From: Euptelea pleiosperma
Taxonomy: Eukaryota; Streptophyta; Magnoliopsida; Ranunculales; Eupteleaceae
Direction of reading: 5' to 3'
DNA: 64,000 nucleotides
Assembly (NCBI GenBank): GCA_035048495.1
Contig: CM068546.1
Location: 16,002,435 to 16,066,434 of the forward strand
The translations under genes were made by a program, and so were the position numbers. Shown one piece after another: positions 11,685-23,812 of this stretch (position 1 is its first letter; each line of letters starts with the position of its first letter). The notes under the pieces were generated by a model. It did no database searches. It had not been told where the DNA came from and saw nothing but the letters and a program-made list of their open reading frames with translations.

Positions 11685-12377
11685 TCAATCCCCAACTTCA
11701 TTCCCACGTTTCTCTCTCCCACAACAAACTACTCCTATAAAAGAGAGAGAAACCTTGGGTTTCTTTGGTTCCCTCCCCCCTTCTCTTTTCTCCTTCTCCT
11801 TCTTCACCTTCACCTTCATCGGAGTTGCAAACCTGCAACTCCAGCTGGATCCCCACCATCTTCACCGTTGCACCAAGAAATAACTTAGGAGATCACGTCT
11901 CCTTTGATCCCTTTCCATGCTGGAACCTCATCTCAATTGCAGAACCAATTGTCCACCCTTGGCTGTGTGACAGTTAGCCAAGAACCACCCCACCAACACC
12001 ATCTTCATCTTCTTGCCATTGATTCCGGCGAGAAGCTCGCCGGAATCTGCACACCACCTTCTTCTTTCCCTACCAACTTGCTGCCCTCCTTCTTGCAGCA
12101 AGTTTCAGGTCGTGCAACTTGGCCTGTTCTCTCCCCCTTCTCTTTCCTTTCTTCTTCTTCTTCTTCTTCTTCTTTTTATCCTCACCGGAGTTGCAACCTG
12201 CAACTCCGGCCGGCGAACTCCACCAGCAACCATCTCCATTGCTCAAACAACAACGTGACTGACCAATCCTTTGGCCAGTCCGTCCTCCCTTCTCTTCTCC
12301 TCCCCACGCCGGACTGGTTCACCAGTCCGGAGCGCTTCATTTAAACTGCCACCTGTGGCTGTTCTTCCACGGCCTGC

Positions 12378-13339
12378 TGATATTCGCTCAAAAGTGCTTA
12401 TTTTAAGCACTTATCCTGTTAGCGTTATCGCACTCTCCTACGTAAAACTGCTCTAATTATCCACTTTTCTACGTAAGAGTCTATCTCATTGCGTAAAACA
12501 CACTTTTCTGGACGAAATGGTATATTTGCATGCATTAAACACATTTTCGGAAGTCTAAATATTAAGCCGTTCTGATAAAGTCTCATTACGCGCTTCTTCT
12601 GTCGCAGGAAACCCCGATGGGACGATTTTCGAGACTTGTGGGCCCAAATCGATCATGAAAGCCCATTATCAAAGCTTAACAAGCCCACATGCTATAACTA
12701 GAAGATATGGGCCAAATATGGGCTGAATAAGAGGACCAAAAAGCCGGCCCAAAGAACGAAGAGAGTAGGAGAGCCAATGACCAAGAGACGGACCAAAGCG
12801 TTTAAAGCCACATGAGTCAGCAAAGAATGATGGTCGACTCTACTGGAGAAGCGTGAGGATGGTCACAGTGAAGACCAGGGTTCCAAACCCTCCGCCAGTG
12901 CTTTTTTCCATTTTTTTTGATACTTTTTCTCTCATCTCTCCTTATTCTCTCTCTCTCTTCATCTCTCGATCCTCGAATCTACTGACCTAACCCCAGAACT
13001 CCTGCCTATCAGCTCTATCTCATCTCCCTTAGCTTTCTGACCGTTGGATCTTCCATCGGACCGTTGGATCTTCAATCGGACCGTTGGATCTCTCTAGATC
13101 CGTCGATCTACCAATCTGGGTCCCAATCAAGTCACCATCCATCCGATCGCCTTCAGAATGCCTGTCACATCATCTTGTGAGACGATGGACATCATCAGTC
13201 CATGTGGGCCAGTAGCCGGGCCCATCAGCATCGACCCGCTGTCCGACCAGTTAGTGGACCCCGCGAATTTCAAAAATAATTTTAATTAAATGGGGGGTCC
13301 ACTAATTGGGGAGATTCCCCATAGAAAAGTAGCATTTTA

Positions 13340-13387
<48 letters not shown>

Positions 13388-15357
13388 AAAAATATTTTTT
13401 TTTATTTAAAAAATACCCTATTTCCATTAATGGAAATAGGGAGCTTTATAAGAGGAGGGAGAAGGGTTCGTTCGAACCCTAATCCCCCTCCAATCTCTTC
13501 CATTCTCTCCCCCAAGCCCTCGTGCGCCTTTTTCCCTTCTTGTTTGGCCGTTTTCCTTGGTTTCGCCATCTTCTTCTTCATCTTCTCTTTCACGTCCTCA
13601 CCGGAGTTGCAGCAGCAACTCCGGCCGTCTCCCCACGTTCTTCCCTTCTTCTTACTTCTTTCTCCTTCTTCTCTGCCTGCAGCATCGCCTACGACAGCAA
13701 CAAGCACCACCGCTGCTCCTATCTTCTCCACTTTGCTGCTGTGCGCAAGCAACACCACCGCCTGCGCGCTCCACCACCGCCTGTGCGTGCAGAAAACTCC
13801 GGCGAGGAGAGCCCTTTTCAACGGTGCTGCTTCTCCATTGATCGTATGGCCTCCATCTCTTCTCCTCCGGCTAGCAAGCTCGAGCTCTCCTCCACAACAG
13901 CTTGTCTTGGCCGAACGTTTTCTCCCATTCAAGAAGGAAAAGGATGAAAAGAAAAGAAAGAAAACAGAGGTTAGAAGAAAAAGAAGAGAAAGTCGTTGGG
14001 TTGTCTTCCTCGCCTGCGACTTGCTCTGCCTCCTTGCAGGTCCTCTTGCTGCTGCTCCTTGCACCTGTAACGTCTCCAGCCTGCTCATCGTCTCCATGTT
14101 GCCCTTTGAGCGCCCAACACCAACAGCAGCCCCTTCTCCAATCTAAACCGTTGGGTGAGATCTCCATCAACGATTCTGGTGTTGCAGCATGCAACACCAG
14201 ACACCAGCCTTAAGGTAACGTCTGCTATACAAGACATCACCGTGTACCCCCCTCAATGGTGCTGCACACCATAAACCTCAAGCACACCAACACCATGGGT
14301 TATTGATGGCAGCGCTCATGTGCTTCCATCTTGGCCGTTCAACTCACCATACAGTGGTTGCAAGCACCTCTCCTTGCATCCTCTAACGGACTGAATGTTG
14401 GCAAACACCATCCAAAATGGAGGAGTTCTCTTCCCCATCGCTACGTCTCCATCCACCGGCGGACCATCACATGGTTGCATCACTGTTTAATCGTTCAATC
14501 TGCTCCAGCCAGTTTGTTGCTGCCCTCTTGTGGATCACACCACTTCTAGCCAACGGTTCAATGCGCAACACCCTCCTCTCTTTGCTGTGGCACGTGCTCA
14601 CGTTTGGACCCGAGCCAACCCTCAATTCGGATCGATCCTCGTGGTAAGTTCCCTCTCACTCTAATTCCCTTCTAAGTTTTCTCTATCTTCTCTACATTCT
14701 CTCACTAGATCTCTCTCACATCCTCACTTTCTCTCTCTAAATTCTCTCAAGAGTCCATCACTTTCTCTCTCTAAGGCTAGTGACTTATCTCTCTCTACCA
14801 TGAGTTTCTTTGTCTAGATTCTATCTCTAGACTCCCCAGGCTGATCGCCTTTTTGCACCGCCGACTCCGTTCGGTGAATGCAAGAGGGTGAGTTTTTCTC
14901 TCACCTCTACCTTGTCGGCCGGTAAACGACCGAGGTGTGAAAATTCTCTCTCTACCTTCTTCCTCTCTCTCTAAAATCTCTTTTTACATGCTTTCTTACA
15001 TGCTTTCTAGAATAGATTTACCGCTTTATTTATTTCTGTCATTTATTTCATGTAAGCAACAGTTTGATTAATGCAATTTGATTTCGATAATTTTAGTCTT
15101 CTCTGGATCTTATTTGGATGTGTTTTAAATCGACTCGCCCTTCTCATCTCTTCCATCATTCTCCTTTTTCTCTTGTATATTATCTGTCATTTTATGTTCT
15201 TATTCGCGCTAATCCGACTAATCCCGAGTGCGGATCGACATCCGACACAAGCCACTGTACAAAATTGCCCATTTTACAGGTTAAAAGTCTCGGATAATTA
15301 CAAATGTGTTGAAGTTAGGGTTTCCGTAACCAACGACGCGGAAAAACCCCACTATCA
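12378..15357 (+). repeat. Solo LTR C with perfect target duplication CCTGC
   Basis: This LTR starts TGATATTCGC and ends CCACTATCA, with CCTGC at 12373-12377 and 15358-15362. It is a 2980-bp solo LTR inside the 3' LTR of element 1. It carries three CCGTTGGATC boxes (13041, 13061, 13081), the GTGGACCCC inverted repeat (13253-13302), the perfect 26-bp palindrome (13416-13441), a TATA box, GTTGC hairpins at 13601-13624 and 14176-14200, and the U5 hairpin (15225-15248). ORFs of up to 238 codons at 13430-14146 are Ser/Pro/Phe-rich artefacts of pyrimidine-rich DNA. Its first 600 bp closely match the LTR fragments at 35788 and 40003. Confidence 0.92.
13416..13480 (+). promoter_or_regulatory. LTR promoter core in solo LTR C
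   Basis: The perfect 26-bp palindrome (CCCTATTTCCATT and its inverted partner, 13416-13441) is followed by TTTATAAG at 13445-13452 and then the 18-nt palindrome AGGGTTCG-TT-CGAACCCT at 13463-13480, near the expected transcript start. The same order appears in LTRs B and M. Confidence 0.65.
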
Positions 15358-16936
15358 CCTGCACACCGTTAGATCGTGTTTCTCCATGCTGTGCGCTGCT
15401 ACAACCAGCAACCACAGCACCGAACCTGCTGACCACCGTTTTCATAACCTTCTTCACCTGCACTTCGTCGGAGTTGCCACCTGCAACTTTCGGCCATCAC
15501 CAACGCCTTCCACTTTCGCATCCTCTTCCGGTGGCTTCTTTGCCCGAATGACCAGTAGTCTGGCAAAAGCATCGCCCCATACCACTCACTACCGTCATCT
15601 CCTTCAAACCCTTGCAGATCTGCATCTATTTTGGTCATCTCTTTGAATCTTCCACCACCGTCAGTTTCAAGCACCACCACATCCGCCAACACACTCTTAA
15701 CCTGCTGCTGATCGTGAGGTCCAACAGATCTGTGCTATCAGGCCTGCAACCCCTGGCTAAGAGTGCCCGTCCCCAAACCATCAACCTGCGATCCTTCTAG
15801 CCATTGCTACTTCATTGAATTTGCAGGTCCAGTAACGCCTCCTCCAAATCCAAAAGCTAGCTGCCCTTTGTCGCTAGCTTGCAAGCCTACAGCGTCAAAC
15901 ACTGCACCACCGTTTCTCCACTACCCGTGCTCCACAACACCGGCCTCATCTTCATCTCCACCTGGTGCTATCTCTCATCCTCTCAGGGTAGCAACGGAGT
16001 GCTATTCCTCTTCCATTACCGTGTGGTCCATAGCAGCTCAATCCATTACAAACAGTTGCTGCCTCCTATTCAGCTAGTGATCTTCATCGGTACCTCTTCT
16101 TCACCAGGTAAGTGTTATCGAGAATCAACGGATATACATTCTCCTTGCTGCCCCACGGCACATCCTTGATCCACATTCCATAGATCTGCCTGTGCATTCA
16201 AGCAAGATCCACGGTGCAACTTGCTATCTCCAATCTCCACGGTTTCTTGTTCAAGTTGCAACCTTTGTAACTCAAAGTTCAGCACCTTCCAACGACTGCC
16301 ATGTGCATTCTTCAAGTCACCACAACCCTCCATTCACAGCCAAGGTAAGAGCAATAGGTTTCTCTCTCTTCCCCTAACTTTCTCTCTCTTAATATCTCTC
16401 TCTATCTCTATCATTTTCACTCTCTAAAAATCACTTCTCTCTCTAGATTTTAAAAATCTCTTGTTTCCCTCTAGTTTCTCTCTCTAAAGCTTCTTTCTCA
16501 TTTTCTCTCACTTTCTACCTAGTTTCTCTCTCTAGTCTTGTTTTACATGCTTTTGAGTTTGATTAATTTCTAGTTAATTGTTAGTGAATTTTTAATTGAT
16601 TTTTGTAAGCACATTTGATCATTCAATAAATTGAGTTGAATTTTATTATTTTGGAATTTTCTATTTTCTTTTATTCCTGCTCAAATCTATTTTCTTTTCT
16701 CCAAAAGAGTGTTTTAAAAATCAATCATATCACCATTCTCACCCTTCCATAAAGTCTCAGCAGTTTCCATTATTATTGTTCTAAATTTGCTCTAACCCCG
16801 AGTGCGGACGATATCCGACACGAGCCACTGTGCAAGTCTGCATTTTTGCAGATAAAGTGAACCAAATCGGAGGAAATTACAAATATTGTTGAAGTTAGGG
16901 TTTCCGAATTGACGACACGGAAAAACCCTAATTTCA

Positions 16937-19217
16937 GGTGCACTGGTGGTGATGGAGGTGCTGTGGTGTTTGATGAAGACGGTGGTGGCAGCAACGTGGC
17001 TGAGGCGGAGTGGGGCTGTAATGGCAACCCGTTCTTGCTGGGTCGCCCAGCAAGAACAATGGTGGATGGATGGGATGTATGTAGGGACGATGCGAGAGGA
17101 AAGATGGGGTAGTAAAAAACGTGGAGGTTTTGAAGATGGAATATGGCAGCAAGGAAGACGTTCAGTCTGTGTGCACTGAAGGTGAGAGGGTAGCAGGCGG
17201 TAGCAAGGAGGAGGGGAGCAGTAGACAACTCCGGCGTGAATGGTGGTCGCCGGAGTTACAGGTCCGGCCAGATCATGGAGCGTAGGAGGGGTTGCTATTC
17301 TTGTTCTCCTCGTTCTTCCTCTTCTTTCCTTTTTCTTTCTTCTTTTTTTTTTTTTTATGAGATGGAGATGGTGAATAAAAGAGACAGATTGTGATGGAGC
17401 ACCGGTTACGAATGGAGTTGCAGGTTTCCGGCACGAGAATGGTTGAAGCACTGATCGAAGGCAGCAGGGAGAGGGAGATCTCGTCCAAGCTAGAGCAGCT
17501 TAGTGTGAACTAGTCCTTGGAGAGGGAACCGTGTTAATGGCGAGTTGGAGAGGTGGAAAAGGAGATGCTGGAGTTACAAGGGGTTGCAGTGGTGGCCGGA
17601 GTGGCTGGCGTTGCTGGATGTGGACGGCTGGAGGTGTGGTAGTGGTGACGGCAGCTGCTGTTGCTGTGGATGCAAATGAAGAAGGCGATCCAACAGTGGA
17701 GGACGCCCTTCCTTCTTCCCTTTCTTTTTTCTTCTTTTTCTTTTTCTTTTTTTTTTCTTTTGGGTGGATGACGGCTTTGCTTGGGACAGAGAGAGAGAGC
17801 AGGAGATGTTGAAACGTGAATGGGATTAGAAAGTGGGGGGGCGATTCTTGATGCTGTGAGGAGCTTCAGTCCGATTGCTCAAGGGGTGCAACCGGTGATT
17901 ATACCAGCAAGGAGGAGGGCGGTCATGGTGCAGTGACAAGGAGGGAGGCGTCCATGGATGGAGGTACGACCTCCATCTTCCTTTTCCTCTTCCTCCCTCT
18001 TTCTCTTTTCTTTTTCTTTCTTTTTTTTTTTTAAAGAGAAACGTGGAGAAGAGAGGGAGACGTGGGGAGTAGGAGAGAGGGGATCAAGTGAGAATAGAAT
18101 GAGGGAAAAGATCCTCTTTCTCTTCTCTTCTTTTTCTATTTATAAGGGTATTGTTTAGGGTTTTGGAAAAGAGATTGGCTGTGGGAACGTGTGAGAGAAC
18201 TCTTCTCTCTATCAGCTTGTGCACCCGACCTTTAGAAACTTGGCAAGTGGCTGCCACCTCTAGCACATGGACTTGTTGCCATTGCATATGGACCCCACCC
18301 TATTGTTGCTCCACTCTTTGGCCCACCATTCAGCAACCTTACTCAAGCCCAAATAATCTTCATTTTACACCGTTTGATCTTCGTGGTCCAGCAACCACTT
18401 CATTTGAATCAGCCACCAACATGCATGTGGTTCTAGCACATCGCCCTATCAGCCACCATCATGTCTTTTTTACTTTTCACAAATGTTGGCACCCATCATT
18501 TTGGAAACATGCCAAAAATGTCTTCTTCGGGTGCATGTTTCGGTTATAAAGCCCATGTGGCCCACATGTGTCCATACATTAGTCTATGCGTAGTTTTTAC
18601 CTTAGTCGCCAACCTTTTAATGTTGTGTCTCATCAATGTCATTGTCCATGCTGGCCCTGGGCTTGTCATCGAGTTTTGGTCATTTTGTCCCAAATCTTGA
18701 AGATCCCCTAGATAGGTTTCCTTAGCTGTGTCAAGTGTCTGCCCTCTTCTATCATGCTTTAAATTCTTTCTTTTGATAGACTTTCCTGGTCTTATTGGTA
18801 GGTCCAGTAACATGGTCCACTAGCTCATTCTCTCTCTTGGTTCTCGGTTTAGCGCTTTGATTATCTGGCTCGAGCTGTACTTGGCCCATTTCTTCTAAAG
18901 ATAGCCTATTGGCTTTTTAAGCTTTGATAATGGGCTTTCATGATCGATTTGGGCCCACAAGTCTCGAGAATCGTCCCATCGGGGTTTCCTGCGACAGAAG
19001 AAGCGCGTAATGAGACTCTATCAGAATGACTTCATATCTAAACTTTCGAAAATGTGTTTAATGCATGCAAATATACCATTTCGTCCAGAAAAGTGTGTTC
19101 TACGCAACAGAAGAGACTATTACGTAGAAAAGTAGATAAATAGAGCATTTTATGTAGGAGAATGCAATAACGCTAACAGGATAATTGCTTAAAATAAGCA
19201 CTTTTGAGCGAATATCA
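16937..19217 (-). repeat. 3' LTR of element 2, interrupted by element 1
   Basis: It matches 29120-31458 of the 5' LTR almost throughout. The right end GAGCGAATATCA abuts the PPT. A minus-strand TATA box (TATAAATA) lies at 18137-18144. The inverted pair AACTCCGGCG/CGCCGGAGTT lies at 17227-17257. It lacks 54 bp that the 5' LTR has at 30837-30890. Small ORFs here are low-complexity and mirrored in the other LTR. Confidence 0.9.
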
Positions 19218-21137
19218 CAACCCCCAACCAGCATATTGCCAATCCTTGGCAATTAGTGCGAAATAAATGAGCTTAAAAGGGCTCTGCACATGCTGCACAC
19301 TTTTTCATATTAGCTCCGGGAATACACCGTTCGTCAAATCATTGAATGGATGCAAAAATAGTTACATGCTAGCGAAGAGTTAAAAAGTTTTGGCAAGACT
19401 ACAGACTGATAATCATGACCCAGAATAGTCAGACTCTGCGTGTGTGTGTGCTCAACGTTCTCATCATCCGACAGTAAAGATTTCCAGATCACCTCTAAGT
19501 TTTTCTGCCTCGACTTCAAATCTCACATGTTTAGCACTCAGAATAGAATCACACAAGAAGGGTTTTCTTCTTTTCTCTCAATTTATATGTGAGGAGATGT
19601 ATTTAATATAAAGAGGCAAAAGATCTCACATATGTTTTATTTGAAGGAAGGACATCTTTAACAGAAGAAGATCTCATGATTGGAATATCACTTCACTCGG
19701 GAACGTCAGATCAAACTCTATAGCTTCTCTTTCTCCAATCTCCACATTTTATGATCGTACTATCCTAGAATCAAGTAGGACTTTCCTGGGTTGTAATGAG
19801 GCTTAGGTCAGGTGTAGAGAGATAAAGGAATACAGGATTTCAAAGATCTTGAGAGGATATTGCCATTTTCTTGAATATTTCCTGCGACGTAACACCATTA
19901 GCTAGTTCTTTTTCCCTTTTTTTTTGTATTTTTCTCTTTTTCTTGATATTTCTGAGACTGCTCAATTTCTTTTCAGCTCTTCTTCATACTTTCTTTTCAT
20001 ATTTTGTTTTCAGCTTGAACCACTTTCTTTTCCTTTTGATTCTTCTTCTTTACTTTTCTTTTCACGGTACACCCACATCAGTTATTCTTTTGTCCATCTC
20101 AAAATAAGGGTAGCCAGTCATGTTTCGTAGCTGGACTGGATTTTAGGTTGATGGGTTTGCAAATAAAAGGCTTTTATAGAAGGGTTCAAGGGGTTTCTAG
20201 CGAAGTATAATTCAGGTGAGTAAAAAGGCTAAATGGTTCAGAAAAACTGGCCTAAATCATTTTCTAGGGTTTGCACTATCATTTATACTGTCTTAACTGG
20301 ATACAGAGAAGGTTCTGTCGTAGTAATCCAATGTTGATGTCATTCCGAGTTTTATGATCGAAGTAAAAGATAATGAGATCTCTCAACAAATATTGCGGGC
20401 ATGAAGAATAGTGAGTCATCTTGTGACTCAGGATTATTGTATAACTCTCTGAAATGATTAAAGGCTCGAAAGCTCACTGGGTTAGGTCTCCACAATTCTT
20501 CTCACAGGATCTCTAGAATTTCCAAACTTAAATTGATTTTGATGTTGATAGTGTACAATTGTGACGAATCTGAGTTTTTCTAAGTTTTCAAAACTGCTGT
20601 AGCCACGCTTGACTTGACTCAAAGCTAACCTTAAACAAAAATTGACATCCTCAATACTGACTTAACGGAGGTTTTCAGCTAATCAAAGTCAGGGTATTTG
20701 ACACATTTTTGAAATTCTAGAAAACTTTTGGAGAACATCGGAAATCACCCCAAAAATAAGAATTTTTTTTTTTTTTTTTAAATAAAGACATGAGTTTTGG
20801 TAAATACCCACCCCCAACCAAAATATAGCACCGTCCTCGGTGCTCATGACCGGGACATAAAATGATAACAAATCAGAGATGATGATGCAAAGATTCAGGA
20901 AGGATGTTACCAAGTCGGCAGAAACTCGACAGCGTGTGGTACCTGATGATCGGAAGAATGAATGTACCTGCATTTCCAGAGATATAACAGTAATAACAAA
21001 TGCATGAGACTCATGTACTCTAGGAATATCGGAATTGCCTTTCCGAAAGCGCTAAGTTTTACGTCTTCAGCCAGACATGACGGGGGTATATCAAGTACCC
21101 CCAACCAGGTTAAAACTCATGGAGACTGAGTGGATCA
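19218..21137 (-). other. PPT and non-coding 3' region of element 2
   Basis: On the minus strand the PPT is GGTTGGGGGTTG (19218-19229). Next to it is the perfect hairpin TTGCCAA-GGA-TTGGCAA (19236-19252). Further toward pol are a T tract (on plus; A tract in the transcript) near 20763-20780, the hairpin AGCACCG/CGGTGCT (20827-20844) and the post-stop hairpin GGGGGTA/TACCCCC (21082-21102). There is no env-like ORF. The longest frames are under 100 codons and not shared in frame with other copies. Confidence 0.75.
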
Positions 21138-22361
21138 TCAGTCGACATAGATAGGATCGATGAGATCGATCTCAAAAGTCTGAATGAACAATACGTCAAG
21201 TTCATGGAACTGTTTTAGACGCTGCCCGTTGACCTGAAAAGAGGAGTGATCCTTAGGATCCTCAATAGTGATTGCCCCAAAGGGTGTGACTGCGGTGACC
21301 GTATAAGGACTGGTCCACCTAGATTTCAGTTTCCCAGGGAAGAGATGGAGACGAGAATTATAAAGAAGGACCTTCTGTCCTGGATGGAACTCTTTCCTGA
21401 GGATGCTCTTGTCATGTATCCACTTCATTTTGGCTTTGTAATTCTTGGACAAGTTGTAGGCATCATTTCTGAGTTCTTCTAACTCATTCATTTGAAGTTT
21501 TCTCTCCTCCCCTGCAGAGTCGAGGTCGAAGTTGAGTTTCTTAATGGCCCACAGGGCACGATGTTCAATCTCTACCGGAAGATGACAGGGTTTCCCAAAG
21601 ACCAGACGATAGGGAGACATATTGAGTGGGATCTTGTAGGCGGTTCTGTATGCCCATAAAGCATCAGTGAGACGAGTAGACCAGTCTTTACGTGTGGTAT
21701 TGACTGTCTTCTCCAAGATCTGTTTGATCTGACGATTAGAAACCTCCACTTGACCACTAGTCTGCGGATGATAAGCTAGGGCAACCTTGTGGGTTACCCC
21801 ATACTTTTTCATTAATTTCTCGAATATCCTATTGCAGAAATGGGTGCCCCCATCACTAATGATGGCCTTAGGGGCACCGAATCGGGCAAAAATGAACTCC
21901 TTTAGGAATTTGACCACCACTTTGTGGTCATTGGTCTTGGTGGGAATGGCTTCTATCCATTTGGACACATAGTCTACCGCAAGGAGAATGTACTCAAAAC
22001 CATAGGAAACGGGAAAGGGGCCCATGAAGTCGATGCCCCAAATGTCAAATATTTCATCGACCTGGATGGGAGTGAGGGGCATCATGTTCCTCTGGGAGAT
22101 GCGGCCTAGATGCTGGCAATTAGGACAGGTTTTGCAGTAGATATGGGCATCTTTAAATAGTGTAGGCCAGTAGAATCCGCATTGCAGCACTTTTTCTGCA
22201 GTCTTCTTAGTGCTGAAATGACCACCACAAGTTGGTCATGACATGAGGACAAGATATTGAGTCGGTCCGACTCAGGGACACAGAGACGAATGATCTGGTC
22301 AGGACAGTATTTATACAAATAAGGGTCATCCCAAGAGTAGTACTTAACTCTTGCTAGGAAT
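21138..22361 (-). pseudogene. pol: Integrase region of element 2 pol, frameshifted
   Basis: This is the integrase part of the polyprotein. It has the HHCC finger with [13 protein letters not shown] with the first Asp near 22029, ISDGG with the second Asp near 21857, and GQVEVSN with the catalytic Glu near 21748. The C-terminal part resembles the GPF/GPY module and has no chromodomain. Compared with the plus copies at 4690 and 36980, one base is missing near 22231, which shifts the frame inside the zinc finger. Upstream, the codon that is CAA (Gln) in the copy at 36840 is TAA. From about 22225 to the TGA at 21138 the frame is open. The product would not form from the intact reading frame. Confidence 0.88.
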
Positions 22362-23812
22362 TAGCTTTTGTCCTGTTTTGACCAGTGTGAAGGTATTTCT
22401 TCGGTGACAAGGTAGTTGACAATGTCAGCATACCAAGGATTAACAAAGATGGCGAACAGTTGTTCGTCTGAAAAGGATTCAGGGATGGGCTGGGTGTCGA
22501 AGGATGACTCTAAAGTCAGTCTAGACAAGTGATCAGCCACTACATTCTCAGTTCCTTTCTTATCCTTAATCTCGAGGTTGAATTCCTGCAGTAAGAGAAT
22601 CCATCGAATTAATCGAGGTTTGGTTTCCTTTTTCGACATGAGATAACGAAGGGCTGCATGATCAGTGTACACAACCACCTTAGTGGCTAAGAGGTACTGA
22701 CGGAATTTATCAAGGGCGAAGACTACCGCCAGGAGTTCTTTCTCAGTGGTAGAGTAATTCATTTGGGCAGAGTTAAGAGTTTTGCTCGCGTAGTAGATCA
22801 CGTGTGACCTTTTGTCAACTCTCTGTCCTAGAACGGTGCCTAACGCGTAGTCAGAAGCATCGCACATTACCTCGAAAGGTAGAGTCCAGTCCGGGGGACG
22901 GATAATGGGCGCAGTAGTGAGCTCAGATTTGAGACGCTCAAATGCCTCGACACAGTCAGCATTAAAGTCGAAAGGACTATCTTTAGCCAGAAGATGGGAC
23001 AGAGGTCGAGCGATTTGAGAGAAGTCCTTGATGAATCGCCTATAGAATCCTCCGTGTCCCAAAAAGGATCGGATGTCACGTACGGACTTAGGAATGGGCA
23101 AGGTCGAGATGATATCGATTTTAGCTTTGTCGACCTCAATGCCCTGATGGGAAATGACATGTCCCAGAACAATGCCCTTCTTCACCATGAAGTGGCATTT
23201 CTCCCAATTGAGGACAAGTCGCTTGTCCTGACAGCGGTGAAGTACAAGCCCTAGATGGTTCAGACAGTCATCAAAGGATGACCCAAAAACTGAGAAGTCA
23301 TCCATAAAGACTTCGAGGAATTTTTCCACCATGTCAGAGAATATGCTCATCATACACCTTTGAAAGGTCGCGGGTGCATTGCAGAGGCCAAAGGGCATGC
23401 GCTTGTAGGCAAAAGTGCCAAAGGGACAAGTGAAGGTTGTCTTCTCGTGATCCTCAGGGGCGATTGGTATTTGATTATACCCTGAGTAACCATCGAGGAA
23501 GCAGTAATATGAGTGACCTGCTAATCGCTCCAACATTTGGTCTATAAAGGGTAAAGGAAAATGGTCCTTCCTAGTGTTGGTGTTGAGTCGTCGGTAATCG
23601 ATGCAGACTCTCCACCCTTTTTTCAGGCGCTGGGTTACCATTTCCTTGTTCTCATTTTCCACAAGTGTGAATCCTGCCTTTTTAGGGACGACATGAATAG
23701 GACTCACCCATTTGCTATCGGAGATGGGATAAATGATACCCGCATCTAACAGTTTAAGGACCTCATCCCGGACTACATCCTTCAAGACGGGGTTCAACCT
23801 CCTCTGGTGTTC
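22361..23812 (-). pseudogene. pol: Reverse transcriptase-RNase H region of element 2 pol, bounded by stops
   Basis: The frame is open between two nonsense codons. It encodes a full reverse transcriptase ([38 protein letters not shown] near 23290-23310) and an RNase H ([38 protein letters not shown]). It begins after a TGA that replaces an Arg codon (AGA in element 1) and ends at a TAA replacing Gln. Domain content and spacing match element 1. Apart from the stops, the conserved catalytic motifs are present, so decay is recent. Confidence 0.9.

Larger units (their letters stand above)
1..16936 (+). mobile_element. Element 1: Athila-like Ty3/gypsy element, gag-less, with nested 3' LTR
   Basis: This is a plus-strand LTR retrotransposon that enters the window inside its 5' LTR. 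Order: 5' LTR remnant (1-1886), pol (1887-5790), non-coding 3' region (5791-7753), polypurine tract (7754-7765) and 3' LTR (7766-16936). The 3' LTR holds two younger solo LTRs. Leader, primer binding site and gag are absent: the LTR end CTTTCA at 1886 is followed directly by pol sequence. The 3' LTR ends TTTCA at 16936 and is followed by GGTGC, the sequence at the matching site of element 2's intact LTR (29120-29124), so the element appears inserted into element 2's 3' LTR. The 5' LTR resembles the solo LTR at 12378-15357 more than its own 3' LTR, so the two ends may derive from different elements. Confidence 0.8.
7766..16936 (+). repeat. 3' LTR of element 1, split by two solo LTRs
   Basis: The LTR is present as 7766-9028, 11690-12377 and 15363-16936. 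It starts TGATATTCGCTC and ends CCCTAATTTCA. U3 carries three ACCGTT(A/G)GATC boxes at 20-bp spacing near 8549, 8569 and 8589. A TATA box (TATAAAAG) lies at 11737-11744, and GTTGCA hairpins lie at 11820-11844 and 12185-12209. The end module CGGACGATATCCG at about 16799-16821 is closest to the LTR of element 4 (52345-53563), so both belong to one LTR subfamily. It encodes no gene. Long ORFs in its pyrimidine-rich stretches are low-complexity. Confidence 0.8.

Noticed and set aside
13402..14146. Overlapping ORFs of 231 and 238 codons on both strands of solo LTR C
   Set aside because: They lie wholly inside an LTR, consist of Ser/Pro/Leu/Phe or Arg/Lys/Glu runs from pyrimidine-rich DNA, and match no domain. 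Open frames on both strands at once are typical of simple sequence.
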